Shown: in pieces, positions 15,896 through 28,191 of the stretch | Numbering within the stretch: the first letter of the stretch is position 1 | Layout of the letters: every line of letters starts with the position of its first letter | Assembly: GCA_001600095.1 (NCBI GenBank) | Contig: BCIX01000001.1 | Span: forward strand, 7,093,198 to 7,157,197 | Length of the DNA stretch: 64,000 bases | Direction of reading: 5' to 3' | Origin: Bullera alba | Lineage: Eukaryota; Basidiomycota; Tremellomycetes; Tremellales; Bulleraceae | The notes under the pieces: model-generated | What the model was told of the DNA's origin: nothing | Seen by the model: only the letters and a program-made list of their open reading frames with translations | The model's database searches: none | Position numbers and translations under genes: made by a program

Positions 15896-17956
15896 TCAAC
15901 TATGCAACAAAGCATCTATGATGGAAGTATCTATTGGAATAGAGTGGTTGTGTAGGTACTCATCCGACCAGAACTTGCTCTGATGCCGCGATCCAGCGTC
16001 ACATCTGCAGTCGCAAAGGCGTTAGCTCTCCTAGAGTACTAACAAGCTGAATAACTTACAGGATCGTCACAATCCTCGCCCCTCGGCCTAGCTTCTTGGC
16101 CAATTTGACACACGCTACCAAATTGCAAGCGCTGGACGAGCCTAGGAACAGACCGTCATGGTTTACTAAGTGCCGAGACATGGCAACGGCCTCAGCATCG
16201 GACACCCTGTTCCCTGTCAGTATACGTCCGTATGGAGTGAAAAATGAATCCGACCTATAAGCGTCGTCTATTATATCCAAGCCCAAAGCAAAGTTCTGCG
16301 TGATCTATAACGTGGTGAGCAAGTGTCAAGTGGCACACGGCCACGACTCACCCTATTGATCCCGATACCCTCGACGACGGTGTCGACCTGGTGCCTGTGC
16401 GTGATAGTCAGCGATTGAACCAGGACAAGTAGTTCACAGATCGCGTCACATACCGCCTCTTCCGCCCTTCCTTCTCCTTCGGATCGAACATGACATTGAA
16501 ACGGACTTTGTTATACAGCCCAGAGCCTTCGGGATCTGACAGCACGACTTGTATCTCGGGGACGTGGTCCTTGAGATATCTCCCTGTTCCGGCTATTGTC
16601 CCTCCAGTACCTACTCCCAGTCAGCTTACAAATCTAAACATGGGTAAGGTCTACTTACCGGCTCCGCTCACAAACGCATCTATCGAGCCACCGACCTGTC
16701 GCAGGATCTCTGGTCCAGTGCCGTGAAAGTGTGCTTGGAAATTGCTCTCATTCTCGAATTGGTCTGCGAAGAATCCTCGGGGCTTCTGATCTAGTGCCGA
16801 GTCGACGATACTTGATAGAGCGGTTCGGAGCTTTGTCTCGGCGTATCCGGAAGAAGCAGAGGCGAAGTTTGTTGTCATCGAGTCCTCCACCTCAGACGAG
16901 CTGGCCGTCGTAGCGACAACTAGCTCGTCGCCGTGTTTGGGTAGTCCAGCTCGTCCATCGGTGAGGTCTGTCTGACCAAACGCAAGGGCCCGTTTACGGG
17001 CTAGGTTCTGACGAGATATATCAGCTGAAGGTGCTCAACGACTGGCGGTCAAACTACTAACCACAAACTGCTTCTCGTCTACTATGCTAGCTAAATCGGT
17101 CGTAAGCATTGGGCGAACAATGGCGCAAAACTGTGTCCTACCTGGTCTGACTCTCTCAACCTTCGCACCCAGCTTTTCCAGTACTTGTACCTTCTCAATG
17201 GCTACATCGTCTGGCATGATGATACAGCACTCGTAGCCCCTGGTCTACGTGTGAGCTTTTGACTCATCAAGAGTGGACCAGCTCACTTTGCCTTGCCCAC
17301 TGTCGCCAGTGAGATTCCGGTGCTGCCGACTGTCCCCTCGAACAACACCGATCCCGTATTAGGTTTCAAGAGCCCTTGTTCTTCTGCATCCTCGATGACT
17401 GAGTTAGATTAGCGATACTCGCAATGGACTCTCTCGATGTTCTCACTTCGCAAGGCCACGCGATCCTTGACCGATCCTCCGGGATTCAAGAACTGGTTAG
17501 AAGTGAGCTTTACTCTCTACCTTGTGACCCCGACCAACCTCGCATTTGCCCTGCTCTATTGTCAGTTATCTCCATACGGATGCTGTTGGACCAGGCTCAC
17601 TAGAATCTCTAGTCCAAGCGCATCACTCAGCGAGTTGATCCTTATCAGCGGGGTATTGCCTATTCTCGGCATCAGCCAAGCTCTCATCACTAGCCGTCCA
17701 ATGTCTTTATCCCACCTATCAAGCCAATCACACCATCTACGATCTCTTCGCTTCTGAGCTCTATTGGACGAGGAGGTATTCGTGAGATAGCCGTCTTCCG
17801 TCTCCAGTTCTGGAACAGCGATGCCGCAGAGGTGGAGGATAGCGATGCTGCAATGCCGATGAGGATACCCCAGGTGAGATCCCGAGTGAGGCGATTAGGA
17901 AATCGAACTCGTTCCCAGAACCTCACATCAGCTAGCCGATCGCTGATTCCGAGCAT
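15896..17956 (-). CDS. MCY1: Membrane-anchored cysteine synthase-like PLP enzyme (YGR012W/MCY1 type)
   Basis: Fold-type II PLP enzyme of the cysteine synthase/CBS family. The likely start is the ATG at 17956; an in-frame ATG at 18013 would add 19 residues. The N-terminus carries a hydrophobic stretch (LTWGILIGIAASLSS) ahead of a basic segment, which fits a membrane-anchored protein such as yeast YGR012W of the mitochondrial outer membrane. Core motifs visible on the minus strand: GNTPLIRINSLSDALG, the PLP-lysine region NPGGSVKDRVAL, the GTVGSTGISLA phosphate loop, CCIIMPDDVAIEKV, SGAGTGGTIAG, GLDIIDDAY and the GSSSACNLVAC loop. It ends in IDALLHS. The gene is split by many short introns (about ten exons). 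In yeast the homologue is non-essential and its exact reaction is debated, so true O-acetylserine sulfhydrylase activity is inferred only. The cystathionine gamma-synthase at 33371 is another sulfur-amino-acid gene but is not adjacent. Confidence 0.8.
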
Positions 17957-18366
17957 CGTGGTGGGATGGCAGATGAACAGAGCACCTGGCGAGGCTTTAC
18001 AACAAGCTCCCATAAGCTCATCAGTTGCTGTCGCTGGGCCGCTCGAGGATGTTTCAGCGTTTCAGCTTTCGGCTTTGCCACGTGGTCCTCTCGGCATCGA
18101 TCATCATTCGGAATCTTGCAACCGTGCGAACGTTAATCATCTATCGCTGTCAACGTCGAGCCCGTGCCGCATCAGCTTGCTTCATGAACTGTTGACATCT
18201 GGTGCAACGCAGTCCAATACACACAGATACGTGTGACAACGTTCGGTCACTGCAAGATCTATAAAGCGAATCAGAAGCCTCAAGTCGCCCGGGATCGGCA
18301 ACGACCTCAGCGCGGACTTCGAGGGACCAGACATCTAACAGCATCGCTCGAAGCCTAGCTTCCGCT
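17957..18366. other. Divergent intergenic region
   Basis: About 400 bp between the cysteine synthase-like gene (-) and BET5 (+). It partly overlaps a possible 19-residue N-terminal extension of the former (to 18013). No clear motif is seen. Confidence 0.4.
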
Positions 18367-19105
18367 ATGACGATATACTCGCTATACATCTACGACCGGT
18401 GAGTCTGTTCGCCACCAGCTTGACAGCCAAGCTGACATACGTCTGTAGGCACTGCGACTGCGTCTACTATCAGGACTGGCATCGAACGCAGCCCATACGC
18501 GCCCCTACCGCTGCCAACTTCAAACCTGGGGTACATCGACTACCGCTCGCACATGCAAACTCGGCCAATGTCCGTGAAAGCATATTCGGCACTCAAGCCG
18601 GTGATTCGCGCGTCAATGGAGATCTGAGTAGAGTGAACGGAGCCAGCTCGCGGACGAGCTCGAGTCAGAGGGGATTGCCATTCGACGAGGAATCAAAGTT
18701 GGTGTATGGCGTGGTGTTGTCGTTACGCAATATGGTGAAGAAGTTGTCAGGAAAGTGAGTCATCTAAGCTGAAAGTGTTGATAACACACATTATCCAGTA
18801 CAAGATGGCAGGATACTGACTTTTGGCTCACTTACAGGGAAGAAGCATTCACGTCGTTCCGCACATCACACTACAAACTCCATTTATACGAGACACTCAC
18901 TGGATACCGCTTCATCCTCCTCTCCGACCCCTCAGCCGACTCGCTGAGATTCGTTCTGCGGCAGATATACACCGGGCCATTCTTAGAGCACGTCGTGCGG
19001 AATCCACTTGTCCAAGTCGACTCGAGGGAGGAGGGGATAGATAACGATCAGTTCCGATCTGCTGTTGACAAGCACATGAAAGGGTTGTCAATGTTCGGGA
19101 CATAG
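18367..19105 (+). CDS. BET5: TRAPP complex subunit Bet5 / TRAPPC1
   Basis: Small longin-fold core subunit of the TRAPP tethering complex that acts on Rab GTPase Ypt1 in ER-Golgi traffic. Predicted exons are 18367-18398, 18449-18754 and 18838-19105, giving 201 residues. The first exon encodes the opening beta strand MTIYSLYIYDR, joined in phase to HCDCVYYQDWHR. A central insert of ~60 residues is Ser/Arg-rich. The conserved part follows: KLVYGVVLSLRNMVKKLSG, then FRTSHYKLHLYETLTGYRFILL and LRQIYTGPFLEHVVRNPL. The protein ends GLSMFGT. It is longer than yeast Bet5 (159 residues) mainly because of the central insert. The last intron is 83 bp, longer than most here. Confidence 0.9.
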
Positions 19106-19295
19106 CTTCTGGCCGCGCTTGTATATAGTACACGTACATTGACATGCATTGTAGTAACTGGACATGGAATGGCATATTTTGTGGTAGTAAATGAAATGCA
19201 CTTTACGATTGAATGGTTGATGCTCCCTGTGTAATGGCATCCGCTGACTATCCTTGCCTGCCCACACCCCGTGATCTCCGTTGCGCAACCCGCAC

Positions 19296-22200
19296 CTATG
19301 CAGCCTGCCTGGGAGCAGCCCTAGCGATCTTTCTCACTGGTGGATCGTCCTCGTCTTTGATCTCTATCACCTCGTGATCCGCTGGTGGTGCCTTTCCAGC
19401 ATCGAATTTGTTCCTGAGCGTGGTCAAGAGCGACTTGCGAACCTCCTTCGCAGTCTTGTCTTCCTTCTGAGCCGCTCCACCAGCCTCACCGTCCAGCGTG
19501 ATCTCCTCACCACCTACTGCGTCGTCTAGTTGCAGCTTGGTGTCGCCAATGGCGAGCATGTCCTCCTTTGGGTTACATTAGCGGAATTCCGCGTCCTATC
19601 GAGGATTGACTCACGTCTATCGAGTCCTTTGTGATCAACTTGATAACCTCGACTTCCTTGTCTTGGCCCTGGTGTATAGTTAGCGCCAGCGCAGGTCGTT
19701 GGAATTATTTGACTCACGATACGATAAGCACGGTCCGCTGCTTGTCTATCGTTATGAGGGTTGAAGTCCTGGTCATAGATGACGACGACTGAGGCTGCGA
19801 CCAAATTGATACTGGGAACACAGTCAACGTCTATCATGCAATGCCTATGCCCGACTCACCCGACACCACCAGCTTTGGTGGACAGAAGGAAGACGGTAAT
19901 ATCGGGGTCCTCGGTGAATTCGTCCACGATAGCCTGTCTCTCGTCCGTCTTCGTCCCTCCATCTAGTCGGGTGTACTGGACGTTCAGGTGATCGAGCGCG
20001 ACTTGCAAGATGTCTAGGATCATGACAAACTGAAGAGCGTGTCAGCAGGACGTCCTAGTATAAGCGGAGTCTCACTCACTTGAGAAAACAGTAACATTCT
20101 CTTTCCCTCTTTCTTACATCGCTCGATATGAGCTTGCAGCGCGGCGACCTTGCCTCCTTCGAGATACACAGAGGGGTCCAGCGCGAATTTGCGTAGATTC
20201 TACAGCGATCAAGTCAGCACTTACACTCTTTGCAACGATGCCCACCGGACCTGACTCACATCGAACTCAGATTCTCGACATAGATGCGATATCTCCGCAT
20301 CGCTCATCACTTCTAGATCCTCCACCACATAGTCGAATTTCGAATCACACCACACCGGCGTATTCAGGCACTCCTTCGCAATCTTCTTAACCTTGGCATC
20401 GGTGTAGTGTCGTCTGAAGAGGAGAGGGTGACTGGCGGCTTTTCGTAGGTCCATGAGGATGTGACTGGAGTTTCCACTGCTCAACATGACCTTCTTCTTG
20501 TCCGCGGCCGTTTTCTTGGTAGCCTTCTTTGCCAAGCCCTTCGCACCATCTGCTTCGTCCTCCAATGCCGCTTCTTCCAATGCTGCATCATCCAACTCTT
20601 CGAGGACCTTTTTGCCCTTGTTCATAGTCTCGCGGTAGAGTTTGGCCTGGACAGGTGTCATGTCGCAGTGCTGGACGGTCTCGATCTTGGGAGGTAGATC
20701 GAGCACATGGGCCTTTCTTCTTCGAAGGACGAAAGGGGTCAACATTGTTCGTGCCCTAGACACTCTTTGCTGCGAGAGCAACGAGGCGTGGCCTTGCGAT
20801 TTGAAGATGGCTCGGAGGTAAGGCTCGGCATCGGTGAACGTATCTTTGTGGATGAACATCAGGAGAGACTGGCAAACCGATCATCAGCAATGCTTATCCA
20901 AAATAGTGATATTACTTACTACCAGCTCTTGCAGATTGTTCTGCAGAGGGGTACCAGTGAGCAGCAACCGCCATTTCGGCTTGATGGACATCAAGTCGAC
21001 ATAAGCCTTTGTCGTGCAGCTCTTCAGACGATGACCTTCGTCGTAGATACACGTCTGACATCAGCTCAATTCGCATTCAGACGAGACTCACGAGGAAGTC
21101 GATCTTCTTCCTGAAGAAGCTCAGGTCATCTGCCGATGTGACTTGTGTGTAAGAGGCCAGGACGACTTCCAGCTTTCCGGACCGGAATTTCCGCTTCAGG
21201 TCTGATCGCAGACCCGCCCGCTCGGCTTGAGTACCATAGTACGTCTGCACATCGATCTCAGGGGCGAATTTGTCGAACTCTCGGATCCAGTTCTCCAGGG
21301 TAGAAGCGCTTTTGAGAATGAGCAATTATCCCAAAATGGGTGGGAGGAAACCAAGATAGCTGCACCACGATTGACTTACGGGACGAAGATCATGTGAGGG
21401 CCTTTGACGCCTTGCTCCTTGAGATGAGCCAAGAAGGCAATCACCTGGATAGTTTTACCGAGACCTATAACGAAGAGTCAGCGATGGACATCGATAACGC
21501 TAGAATTGACCCACCCATCTCATCGGCCAATATACATCCGATCTTCTTGCTCCATAGGAGGTTGAGCCAATTGATCCCCAGCAACTGATAATCCTTGAGT
21601 ATCGTTCCTTCGCTCAGGGTCGACGGCTGCGTTTGGATGTACTGCGAGAGGACTTTCCGCCTCTTGGCGTCCGTCTCCTGCTTGAGCAGTTCAGATACTT
21701 TCGACACATCGACCTTGACATCGTTCAATCCATCGGAACGGGGCGTACCGACCACGCTGTCGCTGATGATGGAGGCTCCTCGCCATATGGCCAGTGTCGA
21801 AGCGACATCGTCGGCTATGCGAGCACAACGATTCAGGCAGGCGTCGATTTGGACATAACCCTCCATGATCTCGGTGTACTGCTCGAACAATTTCATCGAG
21901 ACACCTTTGGCTTTGCCCAGTTTGACTCTGACATCGTCTAAGTCTTCGAACGGTCGCAGCGAGATGATCTTGTTTGCTTGCTCCTCGCTGCAAGCTATGG
22001 CAGAGTTCAGCGATAGTGATCGATTTAGACGACTTACCGATGGTCCCAGTCAAGACATCGACAGTGGCCTCGTTGAAGGCTTTCAGAGCCGCACCCTCAG
22101 CGTCGACATCATCCTCGTCGTCGTTCATCCTCCTCTTCTTCTTCTTTCTACCTCCATCATCTCCAGACCAGTCGTTCTCCGAGTCACCATCTGACCCTTG

Positions 22201-23304
22201 AGCCTCGGCCTCCGATTCGCTCTCATCCGGATCCCTTCTCTTGCTCTTGTGGCCGTTCTCCCTGTTTGCGTAGATCCGGGATTTCTCATTATTCTTGGGT
22301 TTGTTCGCTTTTACTGCCGAGCTATGCGCAGGTGCCGGAGAAGAGACATGCGGTCTGATCGTGTTGGAGCTGGTGTGCGTGTGTGCAGTCATGGGAGATG
22401 AGGGATAGGTCGGGTGTGTCGAGGATGAGAAGAATGTCGACGAGCTAGTCCTATGGACGGACGGTTTGGCCTGATTATCCATATATAACAACTCGGCAAC
22501 AGCTCTGTCCACGTCGGTCTTGTGTCTCGCGATGATCTGGGAGATCTGGTACTGTTTCAGGTTTTTGAATCTCGCGCACAGGTTCTGCAGCATCTCCGAT
22601 TGTTCACTCTGGTCCGCCTGCTTTGCAGCCGCGATCAGACTGGATCCACTGCGAGCAATAGGCTTCAGCCTTAGTGGGTCGGGCGATGACGATGGGAGTT
22701 TGGCCGGCGAGTCCTCGGTGTACTTCTTCTTCAACCGGCTGAGCGGCTGAGGCGAGCTTGGAGAGTCGAGAAGTGTGCTATGAGAGGTGTTTGGCCTGGA
22801 CGGTTGTACCGGAGTTGTCGAGGTTGACGCGGTATCATACGCTAATGACGATTGACCGGGCGCTCGAGGCTTATCTGCCGCTGTCTTTCGGTTGGCGATA
22901 GCATCCATGATAGAAGCTGGTGTACCAGCCCCGCCGGCAGAACTGCTCGCTGCCGGAGCTCCCAACCTCGATGAGGGAATGCGGCTTCCAGGAGGCATAG
23001 GTTGCCGGCCACTCATTGATCCATTGGCGCTCATACCTCCGTTGAAGAACTTCGAGGTGGTGGGTCGAGAAGGTGCTATGGGTGACGAAGAAGCAGGAAC
23101 GAGAACGGTTTTCTCCGGAGAGATGGATCTAGAGGCAATGCGCTCGATACCATCTTGGCGTCTGGCTTTCAGCTGGTCGAGCAGTTCCTATTGGCACCAT
23201 TATTAGCTGGAAGCTCTTACTGTAGTACAGGTGACAATTGGGCGATGGTCACCACGAAGAAAGGAGGCACTCACGCGACGGGTTTTAGAGCTATCGTCTG
23301 TCAT
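19296..23304 (-). CDS. FUN30: SNF2-family chromatin remodeller Fun30 / SMARCAD1 (Fft) homologue
   Basis: ATP-dependent nucleosome remodeller acting in silencing and DNA end resection. The start is the ATG at 23304 ([10 protein letters not shown]), just before the first intron. The N-terminal ~450 residues are disordered and Ser/Pro-rich, with one CUE-like helix set, [17 protein letters not shown] to [11 protein letters not shown] (about 22480-22600). The helicase begins [16 protein letters not shown], with Walker A split by an intron after LADEMG. Motif II is DEGH ([10 protein letters not shown], about 21040), the Fun30/SMARCAD1 variant of DEAH. Next come [44 protein letters not shown] and DRAYRIGQ. 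The C-terminus matches the family: [15 protein letters not shown] followed by [11 protein letters not shown], then a short acidic tail. A Lys/Ala-rich insert around 20480-20600 splits the two RecA lobes. Human SMARCAD1 has two CUE domains; only one is evident here. Confidence 0.92.
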
Positions 23305-23827
23305 GTCGTTTGGCGGAGAGACATTCACTGATCAGGGGAATAGGTTGATTACTGAGGTCTATCTGCTGCTCGGCATCGGATAGTGTGATCTGACAAGATA
23401 TACGTGGAGACAGGGGTGATCTATGTGAGATGATGCAGGGATGAAAGTCACTTCGAGTGTGGATGAGTGACGAGCTCCATCTCAATCTTTCAATTTTGCT
23501 GCAATCGACGCGTTCGCCACCACGTGAATGTGCGTGACCATTAAGGGATTAGGCTGGATTAGGTCGCCAGAGAGGTAGGCAGGAAGTATGGAGCAACATG
23601 CAGCATACATCATACTATGTCTCAACCCAGTACAAAGTCCTGCATGTCAGAAATGTGCGCATGCAGACACGAAAAGTCCATACGAACGGCATCTCAGATA
23701 GGCCCACTCCGCCGATCCAACCTTTGGGACGGAACATAGTCCACGGACTTTTGAATCATTGCTCGTGTGGCGGCTCAAGGCAGCGCTCACAGGTTGTCCG
23801 GGATGTCAATCACTGAACCAAAGCTCA
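23305..23827. other. Intergenic region between FUN30 start and RIB1 end
   Basis: 523 bp. It contains a CACGTG at about 23521 and two near copies of GGATTAGG close by (23545-23565). I see no gene. Confidence 0.4.
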
Positions 23828-25671
23828 TCAGCCGCAATCACACATCTCATGTCGATGGCACTCACTGTGACCCATCCTCTCCACCTTTGTCCTGAGGTAC
23901 TTTTCCAATTCGGGACCTCTAGCCGCCCCAGCCCCTATCAAGCCTACACCACCTCTCCGGAGTCTCCACTCTTCGTACTCGCGCTCCTCGCCATCCTCGA
24001 CTTCGTCTCCATGTAGATGCTTATGCGATTGTTTTGGCGAGTTTGATGGACAATGCCAGTCCCGAGGCGTCATCCCAACCCGTTCAGAAATCTTGATGCC
24101 CTCTTTAGCCAGTCCTTCCACCTTTTCGGGATTGTTGGTGAGCAGTCGCACCCCTCCATGACCCAAACCCCTGACATCCGTCTCATCCCCAGCAAGGCCT
24201 AGATCCCGCATGATCTCCGCTGCAACCGAGTAATTCCGCTCATCGGCGCCGTGGCCGAGCATGAGGTTGGCAGTCACAGTGTCGTGACCGAGGTCCTGTA
24301 GGTTGTACGCTCTAATTTTCTCCAATAGGCCAATGCCTCTGCCTTCTTGCCGCATGTATATGATTACACCGCGGCCTGGCACCAAAACAGGTGCGGGTGT
24401 GTCCGAAGGTGAAGGGGATCGAGATGACGAGGGGGTATCGAGGGCAGACTCCGAGATTTTGGCAGGTAGTGGGACGTGTTGGGCCGATGAGATTTGTCTG
24501 ATGGCTTCGTCGAGTTGCTCGCCGCAGTCACACCGCATTGAGCCGATCGTCTCGCCGGTGAAGCATTCAGAGTGGATTCGAACGAGGGGCAGAATGTCAT
24601 GTTCTGAGGTCGTAGCCGATTCACCGTTTTCCGCCACAGATGCCAATTTGTCCAAATTGTCTGAAGAGGCCTTTGACCTGTGTGGGGCTTTGCTTGATTG
24701 GCCTTCACCTCCTGGTAGAAGCCTACCAACATAAGCCCCGCGGACGACCCGTTCCATGTCGGTTTCTCCTTCCCTCCATTCGGCATCCAGCGTCCGACTC
24801 CTAATCTCCCTTCGCCCGCTCGGCGCTCTGGCCTTGACGGCGGGATCTAGTTGTATTGGATCGATGACGATTGCTAGGTGTTCCTTCTGATCTGCCGTGT
24901 TGTGGTAGAGGTGCAAGAACAGCTCCCCATGCGGCGTGGGTATCCTTGTCCGAGCCATACATCGGACTCGAGGTCTGCCTGAGCTTTTCGTACCAAGAGC
25001 CTGAGCGACATTCGTCGAGTGGAAGAAGTTGGTATGTGCAGGCGAAGCCTGTTGCAATAATTGGGATACAGGTTGGGGATCGATGGACATTTTCCTTCGC
25101 GGTTTGACTGAAGGTATTTCGGGACTAGGAGGATTGCTCATTTTCGATTGTCTGATGGGCATGGTTGTTGTCTCGCCGAATGATCCTGCTGTGCTCGATT
25201 CGCCATTACGAGTGGGCTTCTCGGATCCCTCTCCAAGCTTCAGTCTTTCCGACCTGGGTGCTTGCATTGACTTTCGTAGGACTGGCGATGCTTTCGCTCG
25301 TGGAGTCGAGGGTCTGGACTCGTCGCAATTTGCATAAGATCCTGGTCGGACTATTCTTCCGTTAGCTAGAGGTCAGCCAGAAGCTTTGCCCACTCACTAC
25401 CATGCCCGACGTGATGTCGCGTGACCGGTCCGCTGCCCGATAGTACAGCACTCATCAACAGCGAATCCAGTGGAGCCTCACGCCGCGGCAACGACCTCGG
25501 TGGATGGGGATGAGAGTGTTCATGCGGTGGCTGTGCATGTGGCGAGGTGGCATTGGACCGAGGAGGTAGAGGTCCGAGGGAAGTCGAGTCCGAGGTCAGA
25601 AGCTCGAGCAGGTCGAGATCGGATTGTGTGGGCTGGGTATGATGTACCCGGGAGGGCAAAACCGTTGGCAT
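23828..25671 (-). CDS. RIB1: GTP cyclohydrolase II (riboflavin biosynthesis)
   Basis: Opens GTP to the pyrimidine precursor of riboflavin, the first committed step. Exons are 25671-25398 and 25350-23828, giving 598 residues; the ATG at 25671 is the only in-frame Met before a stop at 25852. The first ~190 residues are Ser/Pro/His-rich and not part of the enzyme. The catalytic domain begins around [19 protein letters not shown]. Zinc-binding cysteines are in [19 protein letters not shown]. The GTP-binding and catalytic segment is [25 protein letters not shown], followed by [19 protein letters not shown] and [13 protein letters not shown] ~30-residue Ser/Pro-rich insert (about 24390-24460) separates the zinc site from the MRQEGRG motif. 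The C-terminal ~80 residues, ending in HEMCDCG, extend past bacterial RibA. Yeast Rib1 is 345 residues, so this is long. Confidence 0.95.
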
Positions 25672-26115
25672 TTTCGACTGGCGAAAAACAAGCTTAGCGG
25701 GTGGTCGGGCGAGCTGTGTAGGATACTGTTTCGACTCCAATGAATGCCTCCTACCGGACCGGTGTAGAGGACAGATTGAAGAGCGGAGGTCCTCAGAGTA
25801 TGGGTAGCAATGTGCTGTTGTTGATTCAGTCGAGTCGGGCGAAAAGTGTGGTTAATCGTTCTCATCGCTTACTCAGGTTACTCAGGAGCGCACACCTGGC
25901 GCCATCTGCGGCGATGACCGATCCCGCCGGAGGCCGAGAAGCGGTTACTAACGGGAAGAACGTGGATGCATAAGGAGACAAGGAAGCGGCCTCGAGCAGT
26001 AGCCCGTGGTGATTGTACTCTTGTCTCCCTCTGACCTGTGGGCCTTGGGTTCCAAAGCTTTGACCAACAACAGCGATTACTGCGTATGTCGGCACCTACC
26101 GGGTCGAATACAGCC
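25672..26115. other. RIB1 upstream region
   Basis: 444 bp holding the RIB1 promoter and the 3' flank of the small unknown gene. No riboswitch-like or RNA element is recognisable. Confidence 0.35.
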
Positions 26116-26685
26116 TCAATTCTCGGAGAAATGTACCGTGGTGACCCTGCCGATCATTGGAAACTGACCATCTATCGATATAATGTCAAAGACTGTCTGC
26201 TCACTGAGCTCGTACACTTCCTCAGTGTTCGCCAAGTAGACATCGTCCACCTCGCCCCCCGTGAGTCGAACGCCGCCGTCATCGTACATGGTCAGCAAGG
26301 TGGAGGGGTATCTGTTCTCGCGATAGGAGCAGTCTAGCCCAACCTCCACCGAGGTGTCCGTCTCCCCACGGCTTCTGTACGCGATCCGATGAAGACCCGA
26401 GGGGAAGGCCTGTCCAAGCGCCTGCGAGACTGTGCTTCGAGTCATCAGCATTGCCAGATCTCCCTGGTCTAGGTTGTGAAGCTGGGTGATGACTTCTCGA
26501 AGATGTAAGAGCGTTGGACGCTCCGAGACGGACGGGGTGGTGATTTCTTGAGAGTCCCTTTGGCGATTACGCCTGATCAGATCTCGGATACGTTGGATTA
26601 TGCTGTTTTGGCTGGAAGGCATTGTGGAGGGGTTGAGCCGAATGTGATGACTGAGCGAAAGGACAGGCAAAGAGTAAGCTGACAT
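26116..26685 (-). CDS. Hypothetical small protein
   Basis: I do not recognise this gene. It is a single open frame of up to 189 residues. The start may be the first Met (26685) or the Met at residue 22 (26622, MPSSQNSIIQRIR), which looks better because it opens a basic amphipathic helix. The body has a Leu-rich helical part (LLHLREVITQLHNLDQGDLAML) and a polar beta-rich C-terminal half (SVEVGLDCSYRENRYP; MYDDGGVRLTGGEVDDVY). No membrane segment, signal peptide or metal motif is seen. Its codon use looks like its neighbours, and a clean 190-codon frame in this compact genome supports coding, but no homology is apparent. It could be lineage-specific. Confidence 0.5.
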   Translation of the reverse strand: MSAYSLPVLSLSHHIRLNPSTMPSSQNSIIQRIRDLIRRNRQRDSQEITTPSVSERPTLLHLREVITQLHNLDQGDLAMLMTRSTVSQALGQAFPSGLHRIAYRSRGETDTSVEVGLDCSYRENRYPSTLLTMYDDGGVRLTGGEVDDVYLANTEEVYELSEQTVFDIISIDGQFPMIGRVTTVHFSEN

Positions 26686-27224
26686 ACTAGACAGATAAGC
26701 TTCACTCGTGTGACGTATAGCTGGGTCCCAGTATCCCCACTCTGCCTCTGCCGATGCGGGTTAGATTGCAGTCACTATATCTGGCCTTCGAAAGCTAGCA
26801 AGCCCGGTCTGATGCCAAGATCCGAAGAGTGTCAGTCTCTGATATGACTCGGAGCCTCTCACGCCATGTCGTGTGACAATGAGCGAAATCCCAAGTTCGT
26901 GCTTCTCATTGTAATGATTCCCCACCCAGGCTGAGCTTTGGAGTGTTTGAGGCTAGAAGCAAGCTGCTGACCGAGGCGATTGGACATCTTTCGAAGGCCA
27001 GGAAGAGCTTGACACCCTTTGGAATTCACCGTGGGTATCCAACGGATCTGACGTCACGAGATCGATCGATGCCATGTTTGGTTCGGTGTCGCAGATCAGA
27101 TCTACCTGTGAAGCGTAAAGACTATTAGGCAAAGCTGCAAATTAAAGGGTCAGTGATCCACAGACTGTAGACTGTAGCTCTCGCAAAGCAGACTATCGAC
27201 TTGTGAACAGCACCCACAGCTCCG
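26686..27224. other. Divergent intergenic region
   Basis: 539 bp between the unknown gene (-) and the SDR gene (+). Small frames here lack support. No tRNA-like box A/B pair was seen. Confidence 0.35.
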
Positions 27225-28191
27225 ATGTCCGTGGCGGTAGTGCAAGGCTGCTCTGGAGCTCTGGGATCGGCATTGACCAGACACATCCTGAAGAACACCT
27301 CGCTCAAAGTATACGGTCTAACGCACAGAGCCGATGTCGAGAACCTGAGGGAGCGACTGGGCGGATCGAATCATGGGGACAGATTGACCGTCATTGAGGG
27401 GGTAGATCTGAAAGGCGAAGACGGCCTGGAGCGAGCTTCCAAGACGATCAACGAGCGTGAGGGTAAAAATGTCAGGTTGGTAGCCTGTCTAGCTGGCATA
27501 GTGAGTCTTTGGAGGGATATACTCCTAATTCTAGTGATGCTGACACGCATCAGCTGCATCCGGAAAAGTCTCTGGGAGCGATATCTCATCAGGACGCACT
27601 GGATACGTTCCGCATCAATACTCTAGGTCATCTACTCGCGTACAAGCACTTTGTCCCGCTTATACCGACAAAGAAGGCATTCGAGAAGCTGAAAGAAGGG
27701 TGGTCAAACGGGGAGGCGGACCCTGCACAAGGGCTGGTCGGGCAGAATAGTCTCTGTTTCTCACTTAGTGCCAGAGTAGGGAGTATAGGGGATAATAATC
27801 GGGGAGGGTGGTATAGCTACAGAGCGTGAGTCAACATCGCCGCTGACGTGCAGAGCTGAACTTGACCTCGATCACAGGTCGAAAGCCGCTCTGAACCAGG
27901 TCATAAGGACACTGGACCATGAGGTAGGCTGGTATGGCCGGTGCGACCGCTGATAGATAGCTTGTGAACAAATCCTCGTCGGCGGTTGCTGTTGGCTACC
28001 ACCCTGGAACCGTCCTCACCTCTTTCACGAGACCAGTCATTGGAGATAAGCCTGCAGATCCAGCAAAAGGGCTCTTTGAGGTGGAGGATGCCATTGGTCA
28101 TATGACCAAGCTGATGAGTAGAGTACGGAGGGAGGAGCCAGAATGGGGAGGGAGGTGCTACGATTGGAAGGGTGAGGTAGTGGAGTGGTGA
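27225..28191 (+). CDS. Short-chain dehydrogenase/reductase, sniffer/C-factor type
   Basis: Probable NAD(P)H-dependent carbonyl reductase of the classical SDR fold. Predicted exons are 27225-27500, 27554-27825, 27878-27923 and 27961-28191, giving 274 residues. The nucleotide loop near the N-terminus is VVQGCSGALGSAL, a variant of TGxxxGxG. LVACLAGILHPEKSL marks the NAG-like strand and the following loop. The helix FRINTLGHLLAYKHFVPLI precedes the active site, where SARVGSIGDNNRGGWYSYRASKAALNQ carries Ser, Tyr and Lys of the YxxxK motif. The SK junction is formed across the third splice site. The late strand VAVGYHPGTVLTSFTRP matches sniffer/CsgA-type SDRs. The third exon is only 46 nt. The substrate cannot be told from sequence. 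It has no cofactor or pathway partner next to it. Confidence 0.88.

Noticed and set aside
23545..23565. GGATTAGG words resembling telomere repeats
   Set aside because: Only two near copies occur and the site lies between two housekeeping genes. Not an interstitial telomere.
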